From Rachycentron canadum (Eukaryota; Chordata; Actinopteri; Carangiformes; Rachycentridae), in contig CM076650.1 in NCBI GenBank assembly GCA_038496675.1, positions 17,311,967 to 17,375,966 on the forward strand: DNA of 64,000 bases, in the 5' to 3' direction. The stretch's first letter is position 1, and each line of letters starts with the position of its first letter. The notes beneath the pieces are model-generated. The model made no database searches and was not told where the DNA came from. It saw only the letters and a list, made by a program, of their open reading frames with translations. The position numbers and the translations under genes are program-made. Shown one piece after another: positions 12,643 to 24,284 of this stretch.

Positions 12643-12962
12643 TATAATGGCTGTGTTCATAGAAAAAACACGAGTACACATATAGATCACAGACAGTCAT
12701 GACCTGTACAGAAGCATGTAACACACTGTTGCACACTAACAAACAAACTGAGTTCAGTGTGTGTCTGTGGCAGGAGCAAATTTTGACAGCATGGCAGACA
12801 CATTCACACTCACACACACAAACTTGATGTATTTTCCGCAATGCGTCTCTCTCCAAATTCCGAACTGTGTTCATTTACTAGCAGAGGTCTCATCAAACTT
12901 TAACCAGCCGGCATAAACAGCTTCAAATGAAACAGAACACCACAGGCACTTAGACTGGAACT

Positions 12963-12986
12963 ACACACACACACACACACACACAC
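12963..12986 (+). repeat. (CA)12 microsatellite
   Basis: A short perfect CA run in unique sequence. Confidence 0.9.
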
Positions 12987-14252
12987 TGTACATACATGAA
13001 CGCATGCACAGAAATACACACAGACTGTAGAGTCATTGGTTTCTCTTTCATGTTAGAAAATCAATGTACACATAAGGTAAATAAACAAAGAGAGAGAGAG
13101 ACTTGCATAGCACAGCAAGAGCTGAGAAGGAAATGTAGACACTCACTATTATCTCACTATTATGTGGCACCATGCTCGTAGCTCAAGCTCTCATTGTTTC
13201 TTTCTTTTTCCTTCACTCCATCTATCGCTATCTCTGCCACTCTATCCTCCTGACTCACCTGAGACTGAATGCCCACAGTCCAGCACTGTGATTGGTGATT
13301 TCCTGTGTGATGTTCCAATAGTGTGTCAGTGTCCCATTAAGAGGCAACCTCATTAATCACCACTAAACTCATTCACCCAGAGGCCCCCCTCATGACTTTA
13401 TTGATGCCTGGCTCTTCAGAAGCCCATTGGCCCCCCTCTGTGACTCCAGGGAGAACATATGATTGGTTGTCCCAGAGATGAAGGCGGGCATCCATTGGCT
13501 GTCATGATCACTGCAAGGTGTCACAGAGAATGAATGGCGGCCCTCACCTGTCTGCTCACTCTTGCTCATTTGTTTCAAGGCAGCCAGTAGAAACGTGACA
13601 TGCTCGTTGGCTGCAGTTTGAATTCCTTTTAATGCTGCCACAACTGGCAACAAGCTTTTTCTGCAGCCCAACACATAGTTCTCAATAATTATTGTGAGCT
13701 ATATCAATCTGTGGTTAATAAGAGCAGGTTTTACAAGGTTCCTGATCTTAGGAGGAGAAGGACAGCTGACAAAGAATATTGTTTGTTCTTCATTCAGTCA
13801 TGAATTGAGAAAATATTCCAGTGTATTCAGACTTCAGACCATCTGTTAATTCAAATTCAGTCAATGGGACCGAATTCTTGATGTCACTGAAGGCATGATT
13901 GATGCTGTCTTCTACCTCAGTTGGAAGTACATCATTTCTATAATGCTTTGGAGGATGTAAACAGCAAGTATAATCTTCCCATGCTACTACAATTTAAGCC
14001 CAGTTTTCAGTTTATATTTGTGTACATTTTGGCAAATTGGCTTTATTAAGAGCAGCTAATAGCAATTTCTGTTTGCACCCATGGATGTGCACACAGACAA
14101 ATATCACTTGTGATAAATGTGTTGATCTTGGGCAATTTCTGGAGTTTTAAGGAGCATATTGGTTTTTCTCTTTCTCAACCTTTATTCATAATGCACATCA
14201 GAGATAATTACGTCTTTGGAAAGTCACACTGAAGCTAAAAATGTGTATATAT

Positions 14253-14254
<2 letters not shown>
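12987..14254. other. Non-coding stretch with somewhat GC-richer centre
   Basis: The 13380-13670 part looks less AT-rich than its surroundings and holds the CCAAT-box cluster listed separately. A minus-strand frame of 94 codons (13390-13674) covers it but has no recognisable family. No exon structure is seen. Confidence 0.5.
13291..13498 (-). promoter_or_regulatory. Cluster of CCAAT boxes (ATTGG on plus strand)
   Basis: ATTGG occurs at 13291, 13426, 13462 and 13494. The last three are 36 and 32 bp apart, close to the roughly three-helical-turn spacing typical of NF-Y-bound promoters. A GGCGGG motif lies near 13484-13489, between the last two, and a TTTGAA motif lies about 120 bp downstream. 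No transcription unit is visible next to it, so a promoter or enhancer role is inference only. Confidence 0.3.

Positions 14255-14315
<61 letters not shown>
14255..14315 (+). repeat. (GT)30 microsatellite
   Basis: A perfect GT run of about 61 bp preceded by a short TA stretch. Confidence 0.97.
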
Positions 14316-14316
<1 letters not shown>

Positions 14317-16906
14317 TTGGATTTGACTGAATAATGACAGAAAGAATTATTTTAACACAAATTGCAGCATTTACACTTTAAGTGTATTAGAGTACCATCA
14401 CTGCCTCATGGGTGTGTGGCATGGGGCATTACCGCTGTTGCAAATGTTACTCTGGCAAACAAGCTAAATCAGCAGGACAAACTACAATTACTAACTTCCC
14501 ATTGATTTTAAAACACTGGCAAAGCACTTCTCTTTCACCTCATGCAGTGTGCCCTATGCCTCCCCCTCTGAGGCACGCCTCAGGGTTTGAAAACCAATGC
14601 TAAACAGGGGTTCCTTCAATCCCACAGGCTCATTCATTCATTCTATTGTTTATTTGTTGAGCAGTTGTTGTTTTCTTTTTTTTTTTACATTTCATGTTTT
14701 TAAAAAATTACATTCACCACAGTGGTTACTATATTAATTTTATGCTCAATGAGCTGTTTTATGAAATGACTGTGAGTGAGTATGTTGTTATTTTAATCTG
14801 ACATTGAATGTATTTTTACCAAACCATCTTTTTGAATGATTAAAATGGCTAATGACTCCCAGCTGTTGGCAACTCCACTTCAGTTTAGCATATTGTCTTT
14901 AATGGTATATTAAAGCAACTGCTTCCATTCTCATCATTTGTCATTTTTAACAGTGTCCTCATACTGTGGGTTTATTAGACTGGAATACTGCCATTGCTAG
15001 AGTACAGGTCAGTTGCGTAAAAATCTGGACTGGAAGTCCAGCAATTTGACAAGACGAGAAAAAAGGTAACTGGAAAATGTACAAGAAGAGAAGAGAAGAT
15101 ATGCGATGCTAAATGTTTTGAGCTGCTGAGGGAATTTATCCAGGCTGAGTGTTGAAAACATAGGTATCATTATGGAACCACGCCGAAGAATATTAGGAAA
15201 GGACACTGAAAAGTCAGTGAACCAATTCAGGGGCCACATAAAGTCACCACAGAGATTAAAGATGTGAAAATAGGCAATGGCCAAACTTTTCTTTATGTCC
15301 CCAATCAGGGAGACAACAATCAATTAAACATTTGCTGGTGATTCTTATTTGCCTTTAAAGACCATATCTTCACATCATCAGGTGCTTGCCACAATTGTGC
15401 ACCTGACCTGAATTATTTTGCATTAGATTCAAAATAGAATTGAAATGAATCAAGGTTTACTACTGCACTAATGCTTCTAATGTTGGTATCTGGCCTATAT
15501 GATAAAAATACTACTAAATGGTGCCTGTTAAATCCAAACATTTCCTGGGCTGAAATGTGTCTGTATGAGTCAGTTTATTATTTGGCAGCGTCTCACAATA
15601 TGAAGTCAGTGTTTGTTTGTGGTCCAGCTGGCTCACTGGTTCGGCTTACCTGTCTGATGTAACTCACTGTAACCACTGACTTCACTGTGTCACCATATGG
15701 CACTCAAGTGTGGGTGTGTGTGAGAGTGACCTAATGTAATTTTACCTATACCAAAACTACATGTGTGTAGTATGTCTTAATATGACTTATAATTCAAATT
15801 TATTCAGGTAAGTAGAATCTGTCTCCAGCCATGACCCTGTGTCTGACTGTAGACCAACTTATCATGTTTGTCTAAAAGTAAAGTCTAGAAAAAAAGGTCA
15901 GGGGAGTGTGTTTGGGTGTAAAGAAATGTGCTAAAGCAGACATGAATCCACTTCTATGCTGTATCATCTTGGCATATGAGGTAAAGAGGCAGCCTTTCCC
16001 TGAGAGGGAAGGTAAGCGGTTGTGTTTTGTCAAGCAGCAAATTTGTTGAGATCTCAGGGTTAGTGCTGTGTGACTCAGCTTGGCCCTGAGGAAGAAAGTA
16101 TGAGTGGCAATACACCCATGCAGATTTTACCCTCTGTCTCCAGCAACTTGAAACGAAAAGCAATCCTGAAATAAAGTGGAATCTTTTGGGTCTTCTTCGA
16201 AGTGTCATCAGCAGGTTGTTGCATCAATGTGTCTGACCGAAGCATGTGGACAGAATAACTCTTCTAAGTCTACTATTTATCTTTGCCTTTAATCATTTTT
16301 ACATGATTTTATTTTTCTTTCAAATTTCTTAAGTTTGTACGATCTCAATGCTGTGCTCCCTGGACTTGCTTTTTTACACATGAAAGAGTTCAACCTCAGC
16401 TCACAAATTCTGGGAGTATGTTGTGGAAACCAATCAACACACTCTTCATCTGCATTATTTACCAATCCATTAGTTCAAACCTCACATGTCAAAGCACACA
16501 ACTGTGGAAAGTGATGGATGAATGTGCTGCTTTCTTAAAGTAGTGCTGCTGTTTCTTCTTTTTTAAAAAAAAAAAAAAAACACCCCAAAATAGATGCTAA
16601 TCTATTAAAAGTTATTTTCATGCTGCGTCTGTGGAGGACTATTTCATTTGTACTTTATTATCGTTTTCATTTATTCCTCACCCTCAGCACAAATGTCACA
16701 TTTGTAAATGTGCAAATACTCCTGCCTGCAGTGTGTGTTGTGGTAAGCTTGCTAGTGTGTGTCTGTTTGCCTACTTGTGCTCCCCCTTCCCCCCGTATCA
16801 AATGTCACATCTGCCTGTTTAAATGGCACTGACTTCACTTAACACAGAGACACTGCTGGGTCCCACTTCAACTTTGATACAATTGCTGCGGTGTGTCTAG
16901 AGAGAA
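14316..16906. other. Non-coding stretch, nothing recognised
   Basis: No gene signature. A16 occupies 16565-16580. The 104-codon minus-strand frame at 15009-15323 matches nothing I know. A 7-bp stem with a GGA loop lies near 15025-15041. Confidence 0.5.
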
Positions 16907-16907
16907 A

Positions 16908-16962
<55 letters not shown>
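16907..16962 (+). repeat. (CA)n microsatellite with CGCGCG interruption
   Basis: A CA run with an alternating CG segment at about 16914-16921. Alternating purine-pyrimidine DNA of this kind can adopt Z-form. Confidence 0.95.
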
Positions 16963-16966
<4 letters not shown>

Positions 16967-17226
16967 TACGTTCAAATGTACAGACACACACATGACAGAA
17001 GGCACTGATGACCTTATCTTCTTTTTACTTGTCTTTTTTTAGATGTTTAGACGCACACAGATGCACATAGATACACACACACGCCATGATTTTCCTTGTC
17101 TATCTCTGTTAAAGCTTAAGTCCACTTGGTTTTAAGTGAGTCTTTCTCAGCAGCTGCGCAGGTCTCCATCAAAATCAATACAGAGAATTGGTTTACTGAT
17201 TCCTCAGGGAAAGTTACAATATAGGA

Positions 17227-17294
17227 GTGTATGTGTGTGTGCGTGTGTGTCTGTGGGCGTGTGCATGCGTGTATATGTGTGTGTGAGTGCGTGT
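17227..17294 (+). repeat. Imperfect GT-rich tract
   Basis: GT units are interrupted by GC, TC, AT and GG changes. It is complementary to the CA array at 16907-16962, about 265 bp upstream. Confidence 0.85.
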
Positions 17295-17388
17295 CATGGG
17301 ACATGGTATTGAGTCCAGGAGGCAGGAGTGAAGAAAGTAAGCTCATTGGTTGCCATAATGGATTCCCATTCACACTCCTCCTCCCATT

Positions 17389-17389
<1 letters not shown>

Positions 17390-17427
<38 letters not shown>

Positions 17428-17598
17428 CTCTCTCCCTTCTCCCTGCAACTCTCAAGATGACCTCACCTCCTCAGACTGAGTTGTGAGACCTTAAAGCTGT
17501 CTAATCTCCTCTTCTCTTCACTCTCATCTCATCCTCTCCTCTTCTCCCACTCTTTCTCGCTTTATTCCCTGTATTCCTCTGTTCCCTTTCTCCTCGTT
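17390..17598 (+). repeat. (CT)17 microsatellite and downstream pyrimidine-rich tract
   Basis: A near-perfect CT run covers 17390-17424. A pyrimidine-rich stretch (TCTCCTCTTC-like) covers about 17499-17598. Open frames across it are Ser-Leu runs. Confidence 0.9.
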
Positions 17599-18929
17599 TG
17601 ACCTGCAGATGTCAAATGTAAAGCACCAGAGAAGGCTTTATCTTGCGCTGAGAGAGGAATGTCCTCCTTAGTGGCTGCTTTTGTGTCTGGATAGGCAATT
17701 CAAGTAGATCACAAGTGGTTCATTTATTAAGGAGCACCATAGGTGTTCCCAGGACAAAGAGTGAAGTATTCCATTATGGACCACTTTTAAGAAAATACAG
17801 CCCTGTAATTTATCATTCCGTATGGGCCCCTTTAGGTTTTCTACACACTATTAGCATCCTTATTAGGACTAACACTAATCAGATGGTACTTGGATGATTC
17901 CTTTGGGGAACATGTGAACTTGTGCAAAAGCAAGAACATGCAAGATAAGCGAAGATCACACCAAGGGCATTAAAGAGCAATGGGTACTTAGTCTAGAGAC
18001 ATAAATAAATAAAGTAAAAACATCCATCTTGACATTTTTGCCAGTTAAAGGTACATTTTCTGATTTCTAATTTTTTTATATTGAATGAAGGGCACATGAG
18101 AAATGTAATATTTAATACATATATTTCTGAGTTAAGCTTCATGTGAATAAAAGGCTTCATGAGAATTGTGACATTATTGTTACATCAGTGAGAAATGATC
18201 AATGATTACTCTTAATAATATGTAGAACAAGTCGTTTTTTCCCTTAACTTTTAAATTGTTGCTTATTTAGTCATGAATATCTATTGTTATGTAGAAATAC
18301 TTGAGAAAGTTTTCAAGGATTTAAAATTATCTATTTTACACCTTCTCTATTGTAGGGTTTCATTCTAAGTTTGGCCTCATGATATTACCTTTCATCTAAT
18401 GTAGAAACAGTATCAGTGTCCAATTACTGTCTCCCTTAGACCACAACAATGTTGCCCTGAAAGTATAATAAGAGTTGCAAGGAATTTAAAATACATTTAT
18501 TCAATAAGGCAAAATATGAATGCATATGTAAATGTAAGTAAATTTCTCAACTCACAGATTTCAGCACCCCTGCAATCAGACAGGCACCTGAATTTGTCTG
18601 CTATAAACATTTTATTCAACACTACTGCAAAAAATAGAGCCAAAAAAAGAACCAATACACTTCAGAATAACCAATATCAACTTCATTAGTTTTGCCAGAG
18701 AGGTTATGGTTTGACATAACCTTGGTAGATTTTTCTGTCTGTGTGATGTCTCAAAAAATATTCATGGATTTTTTTAGTGGTCTACTGGATGGGCAGATTT
18801 TGGGCCGAAGACTAACTAAATTCATTAAGATGTAATGCCAGTATGGATTTGGGATTTGACAATTATCAACTTTTAGCAGTAATTATGAATCAAGTGAAGC
18901 TAACTGCTTAAATCTTTAAGATAACTTAC
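17599..18929. other. Non-coding stretch, nothing recognised
   Basis: AT-rich unique-looking sequence leading up to the LINE at 18930. No upstream LINE ORF blocks were recognised here, which is why I place the 5' truncation point near 18930. Confidence 0.5.
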
Positions 18930-20276
18930 CATCATCTTCAACCTGTCCTCAACGACATCAACAATAAACGTACCAGTGCTTAAACAGACAAACACTAGCT
19001 GTTTAAATGACAGTAGACCAATGGCACTCACAGCCGTCATAGAGAAGTGCTTTGAAAGATGGTTTTAGAGCACATAAAATCCATCCTTCCCCTGACCCTG
19101 GACCAGTACCAGTAGACCTACAGAGCAAATAGATGCACGAAGGATGCTATTATCATGGCTCTCCACGCTGCATTGGTCCACCTTGAACCAAAGGGTACAT
19201 ATGTGAGGAGGCTTTTTTATACAATACAGCTCTGCATTCAACACTACTGTCCCCAGCAGTTTGTTCACCAAACAGCTTGACCTGGGTGGATCAAGGACTC
19301 TCTATCCAACCAACCCCATGACACAACAGTCTGATCTCAAACAGCGTTGAGACAGCCCACTGAGACAAAGTCCTCAAACTGACAGAATGATGCAGAGAAA
19401 AGAAACTATCACTGAAAAAAACATCATAAACTTCAGGAGACACAACAATGACCTCTCTCCTCTAACCATCAAAGGAAGTTGAGAGGGTTTCCAGCTTCAG
19501 GCTTCTAGGAACCCATATTACAGAGGACCTTAAATGGACAATCAAGTTCCACTGCTTTCATCAAAAAGGCTCTGAGGCGAATATTTTGAGAAATAGAGGC
19601 TTTACCTTCTTCGGACACTCAGGAAAACCAACTTGTCGATGAAGCTCCTGCTCTTGTCCCTCAACTGCTGCTCTATAGAGAGTGCACTGACACTGTATTA
19701 CACTATGGTACGCCAACTGTTAAGCAGCAGACAGGAAAGCTCTCCAGAGAGCCATAAACACACAGCCCAGAAAATAACTGGACCCCCCCTGCCCTCAGTG
19801 GAACAGATCTTCAGATCACACTGCATTCTGAAGGAAGCAGGTTGCCCCTATCACCATCTCTTCCCTCTGCTACCATCTGGAAGGTGCTACGGGCCTTAAA
19901 GAACGGTGCTTCCACCTTAAAAACAGCTTTTACCCCAGAATCATTACTGAACTGAACTCTGCCAATCACTGTCCCACTACCACACACCCCTCCCAACACC
20001 ATCGAAACACTCCACGCCACAGGACTAACTACTGGAATAGCATTTCTTTACAATGGAGAAATGTGAAACCACACCTCTAAATATCTGTATATGACATGCA
20101 ATAATAGAAGTAATAGAATTTGGTACATTGTACAATAGTAGCTTCTGATGTGCTGTTTCTCTTTTTTATTTCCACTTTTTTTATTGGGCAGGATGAATGT
20201 TATTAACCACTTTAGGAGATGAACAGCAAATGTAATTGTACAATGTCAGTGACAATAAAGCATTCTATGCTATTCT
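18930..20276 (+). mobile_element. CR1/L2/Rex1-type LINE, 5'-truncated and internally deleted
   Basis: Conserved reverse-transcriptase blocks read on the plus strand across several frames. They are IFNLS (about 18933), CLNDSRPMAL and IEKCFER (19000-19059), YRANR and a diverged THLE-like block (about 19110-19190), and WIKDSLSNQP (about 19290-19313). Then come LTE-CRE-LSL (about 19378-19410), LSPLTIKGS (about 19460), LRKTNL (about 19622), CSIESALT (about 19670), LPSVEQIF (about 19793) and HHLFPLLPSGR (about 19851-19880). About 45-50 codons are missing just upstream of the catalytic block, including the SPQG block. The AxDD motif itself reads P-H-D at 19314-19322. Stops and frameshifts are frequent. 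The 3' UTR (about 19960-20250) contains ATTGTACAAT twice (20127, 20235). The 3' end is GACAATAAAG followed by short ATTCT-like repeats, as expected for Rex1-like elements. The exact clade is uncertain. Confidence 0.88.
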
Positions 20277-21822
20277 CGTTATATGTTTACATGGAAAAAT
20301 AACTTAATTCATGTTTAAAATCTGAACTCCCTATATTTTGGTATAACACCAACTGGGAGGACTGTTCAATGTTTACAGAGGGTTATTTTTCTCTGAGCAC
20401 CTTCTAATTTCACAGTAATTAAACGCACCACACGAGGAGGAGCATCTGTGTCAACCATCGGGAATTTAAACCTGGCAACATGGAAGTTTCCTTTGGACAC
20501 GGTGCACCGGGCAAAGCAGCAGCTTTTAAGAATTTCACAGTGAACATTTCCTCACTGGCTGTAGTGGAAGGTGTTCATATTGGTTTCTTAAGCTGAAAAT
20601 AAAAATCAATGCATCAAGACTTACTGGAAGAGAGCTTGAGATATAGCTTCCCGAAGTGAGTTTAGATGTCTTAATGTGGCGCCTGAAGTTTGTGTGGTAA
20701 GGTGGAAATGGTGGATGGGCCATTTGTGGGCAGTAAATGTTCAGTTCTCCTCTGCAGTAGGTGTTGTAAATTTGTAATTATCATTCTATGTCTTATCCAG
20801 AGCTCGTTCCCTCTCTTGCACTTCTCTCTGTCTTTCCCTCTCTTCCAAAAACACCCAAAGGACACTATCCACCCATTTACGGGTCTGAGTACCAATTAGC
20901 TTCACTCAGTTCAAGTGATGTTCTGATGAACACACTAATGAGCATTCTCCACATGCTGCACCTCTGGCATTCACCTTATGTTCTGGTACTCGGTATCTAT
21001 GGGTGGGCAGGTGGTGAAAGTCATCATCACCACTTTACACTGACTCCCTCCTAAACACCATGGCACAGACCAAACATGCACTTCCTTCTGAGGTCTGCGA
21101 TCAAGGCCATTGCCCCAGCAATCCGGACCCATACTGCCGTGTTGCCCTGGTGACCCAGCTCCAGATGTCTCTCTCTGCTGGACTCCATAGTAACCAGCCA
21201 TCGTAGCTGGCAACAAACATGGCCAGCAGTAATCACTGACAACATGGAAGCTGTGTGGTAGATGGACTGGAAGATCAATGAACTGTTAGAATGGGTTTTC
21301 ATCAACTTGTTGGCTAACGTGGGAGACGCCATGGTTTTGGTTCTGGCATTATTTAGGAATGATGCCAAATCTGTTTTTACAACAGGAGTATTGTTATCAA
21401 GTGGCACTTCCAGGCTTTTCATGATGAGAATCCACTAATTACCACATTGATATTGAGTGATTTTGAAACACATTGAACCAAACATTCTCAGTGCCATTTT
21501 CTGAAACTTTTAGCTCAGTAACAGCTCCAGTAATGGGCAGTACTTCATTAGGTTTTGAGTCACTCTCCACACCTCCCCTTTAAATCTGAGGTTCAAAAAG
21601 AGTTTCTTTGTCTGGCAGTATGTTCAGACTTTGTGTTTGGGCGTGCAATCGTCTGTCGTTTTTATTTTCTTCTGCCACTTAGCAGGTGAGATGACTCAGC
21701 CTCATTGATTGCGATGATCTTGAAACCGCTGTCATAGCTGTCTTGGGCCTTCGTTTACTTTGATTACTCTTGAGCCACTGTCTGTGATTACAATGTTGAC
21801 AATGTTACAGCCTAATCAGACC
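20277..21822. other. Non-coding stretch with one unexplained open frame
   Basis: No gene recognised. A minus-strand frame of 124 codons (21051-21422) overlaps a second minus-strand frame (20971-21216). The sequence there is less AT-rich than its surroundings. Neither product resembles a family I know. It could be an eroded retrocopy or mobile-element piece, or chance. Confidence 0.45.
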
Positions 21823-21860
21823 TACTATTAACAGCCCTGACAGCAGGGCTGTTAATAGTA
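21823..21860. repeat. Perfect 17-bp inverted repeat with 4-base loop
   Basis: The left arm at 21823-21839 is exactly the reverse complement of the right arm at 21844-21860, with loop ACAG. The core is AACAGCCCTG / CAGGGCTGTT. It lies 20 bp before a GT microsatellite. It is too short for a microRNA precursor and has no U tract for an intrinsic terminator. Confidence 0.97.
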
Positions 21861-21879
21861 CTGCGTTCACCTTGTGAGT

Positions 21880-21940
21880 CTGTGTGTGTGTGTGTGTGTG
21901 TGTGTTTGTGTGTGCGTGTGTGTGCATATGTGTGTGTGTT
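21880..21940 (+). repeat. (TG)n microsatellite, partly imperfect
   Basis: TG runs at 21880-21904 continue as an imperfect TG/CG/CA mix to about 21940. Confidence 0.93.
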
Positions 21941-22600
21941 TATGTGCTTGTGTCATCATAACAAAATATATCCTAGAAAGACCATTTTAGTGGGAACCAT
22001 AGAGGCAGTGTTTGTCATGTGTTATTCTGTCTGTCTGAGGACAGATTTTAGTCATGGTTTCACACACTTTACAGGTGTGTAGTAGACAAAATTAAGGCTG
22101 AAATTCAAGAAGGTTGTTGTCTGACTCATGCATGGCCACAGGAAGTAAGGGTACTGCAGGTACTGAAGGTTTAACTTTTTATAGCATGACATGACCAGTC
22201 CTTATCTGTGTGAGAATGACTTATTGTTAACTTAATCCTGACGATTGTCACGCCTCATGCTAAACCTAACTGATCCAGCCAACTAAGGCAATGATCACTT
22301 GTAGGGCAGCTCATGAAAACCTAATGGTAGGATTCGTATTCAATGCTCATGCTGTAGCATCGATATCTAATTGAATGACAACATTAAAAAAATGTGCAAA
22401 CTGTATTGTATTGATTTTTCCTGGCATACCACCAGCTAAAAAGTGAAGAAAATTGATGTCCATCCTGCTCAGGAGAGCTGCTAAACCAGCACTCGATCGC
22501 TTTCATTTGGTCGCAGTATTTCCTCTGAGAAAACATTTGGAACATTATAAGTACTGGAGGACATGGCCTGCAGCTCAAGGTGAAATGTGTGGTTTATCAG
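21941..22600. other. Non-coding stretch, nothing recognised
   Basis: Unique-looking AT-rich sequence between the TG array and the imperfect tandem duplication. No signature is seen. Confidence 0.5.
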
Positions 22601-22901
22601 AAGCTGCCACAGAGCAGTTTAATATTCAGTTGTCAATATATTTTAACATCATACAGACCTTTGCTGAAAACTGTGTGTATTTGGACATGTTCTTTCATAG
22701 AACATTTCTATTTGCAAATGAGCTTTTGGACCTGCAAGTTACAATAGAGGCATGCATTTGATGTTGCAGTATTGGAAGCCGAAGCTGAGCAGTTTAATAT
22801 TCAGCTGTCAACACCTTTTAACATTACACTGATATACCTTTGTTGAAAAAACATTTTGTTATGTTCTTGTGTGCTGGGCCTTTGGACCTGTGTATTTCAA
22901 T
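22601..22901 (+). repeat. Ancient imperfect tandem duplication, period about 180 bp
   Basis: Copy 1 begins AAGCTG at 22601 and runs to about 22745. Copy 2 begins AAGCTG at 22782 and runs to about 22901. Both contain GAGCAGTTTAATATTCAG, a TTTTAACAT segment, ACCTTTG-TGAAAA, a GTTCTT segment and TTTGGACCTG in the same order. Copy 2 is shorter by several small deletions. The frames are not conserved, so this does not look like coding duplication. Confidence 0.85.
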
Positions 22902-24097
22902 ATTATGGCATTATTGTGAGCTATTATTGTGCAATAGCATTTGTATTACTGAGTTAATGTGTGTTGTAGACCTGACTGCTGTTGCTGCTTTTTTTGGTCT
23001 GTGTTGTAGTATTACTGTTGGAGGCCTATTTTGCTTTTGTGGGAAAACATTTTTCTCCTAGTACATTACCCTTAACCTTAAACATCTTCCCGTGGCCCTG
23101 AACCCATGAGAACTCAGTAATTATGTAATAACTTCTAAGTATGCATGTAATGTTGTAATAATTGCATTATGACTAATATCTAGTTATAAATGTTGTTGCG
23201 TTGTGGCTGTTGTGATTAAATCCCAGGATGGTCTTTCATTGTTGGCGTTATTTCTCATGGCAAACACAAAAATTTTATATATTTCTTAAAATTACTATGT
23301 CTCATTTTTATATTGCCTGATTAATTCAAGATGTCATCATGACATTTAACATCTTAGCTGAAGCTACTCACATAATTCTAAAATTCTCTGCTATGATTTA
23401 AAAATAGACTCAATCAGAGGCAGAAAATGAAATAGGAAGTGCTAACCTTGACCATGACCAATCATTGCATTGTCACCTCCATTTGAAACCTTCATGTCAT
23501 GTGTTTCACACCTCTGATTGTTCAACTGTTCTATGCATACCCTTGGAAAGTTTAAAAAGAGGCCATTAAAAAAGAAATAAAAAATCCTCAGATGGTGCCT
23601 ACATTTACTGCATTCACTGCTGTGTGCAGTGGGTGCAGTAAAAAGTTGAACCTATGAAATGGCAACACCTGTGCACAGATAGGATGATATGTGTGTATAC
23701 TTTATTGCTACCTTATTTGCTAATGAGGATTATGATGGTTTTCATCTATGGTTTACTCTGCACTGATACCATTCACCAAGACGAATGTGATCCTTTATTA
23801 AATCCCATAGACAAATTATTAAACTAATTCTGTTTTCTCCTTCACTCCTCTGCAATGTCAGTGGTCAAGATCAGCAGCAGACAGGAGCTGGAAACGATGA
23901 AACGCTGGAGTTTTTGCTGAAGAATAGTTTATCAGGTGGATGTTTGCCAGAACCAGAGCTTGAACCTGTGTCCATGGACGGCTATTTTTCATTGAAGTAT
24001 TTCTCAGTGGGATTCAGGCTAAAATAGCATTGAGTCGCTCATGGTGCCAAAATATTAAAACAATCTGTATAAAATGTATTTAGGTTTGGTCTTGCTT

Positions 24098-24132
24098 ATG
24101 CTGGGGTTGGCCCTGTCAACCAACCCCAGCAT
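24098..24132. repeat. Perfect 13-bp inverted repeat with 9-base loop
   Basis: ATGCTGGGGTTGG at 24098-24110 is exactly the reverse complement of 24120-24132, with loop 24111-24119. No gene is nearby to give it a role. Confidence 0.95.
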
Positions 24133-24248
24133 CCAGTTTAAGGGCTGTTACTGTCCTACATGCATGAGCACAGGTTGCACACTGAGATGAGCACAGATCA
24201 CTGCTGTGCTAGCAGTGAAAACAGTTAAATCATCAATAAACAGCAAAT

Positions 24249-24252
<4 letters not shown>

Positions 24253-24283
<31 letters not shown>
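24253..24283 (+). repeat. (AC)n microsatellite
   Basis: A perfect AC run of about 31 bp. Confidence 0.95.

Positions 24284-24284
<1 letters not shown>

Noticed and set aside
21823..21860. Intrinsic terminator or microRNA precursor
   Set aside because: No U tract follows the stem, and a 17-bp stem with a 4-base loop is too short for a microRNA hairpin.
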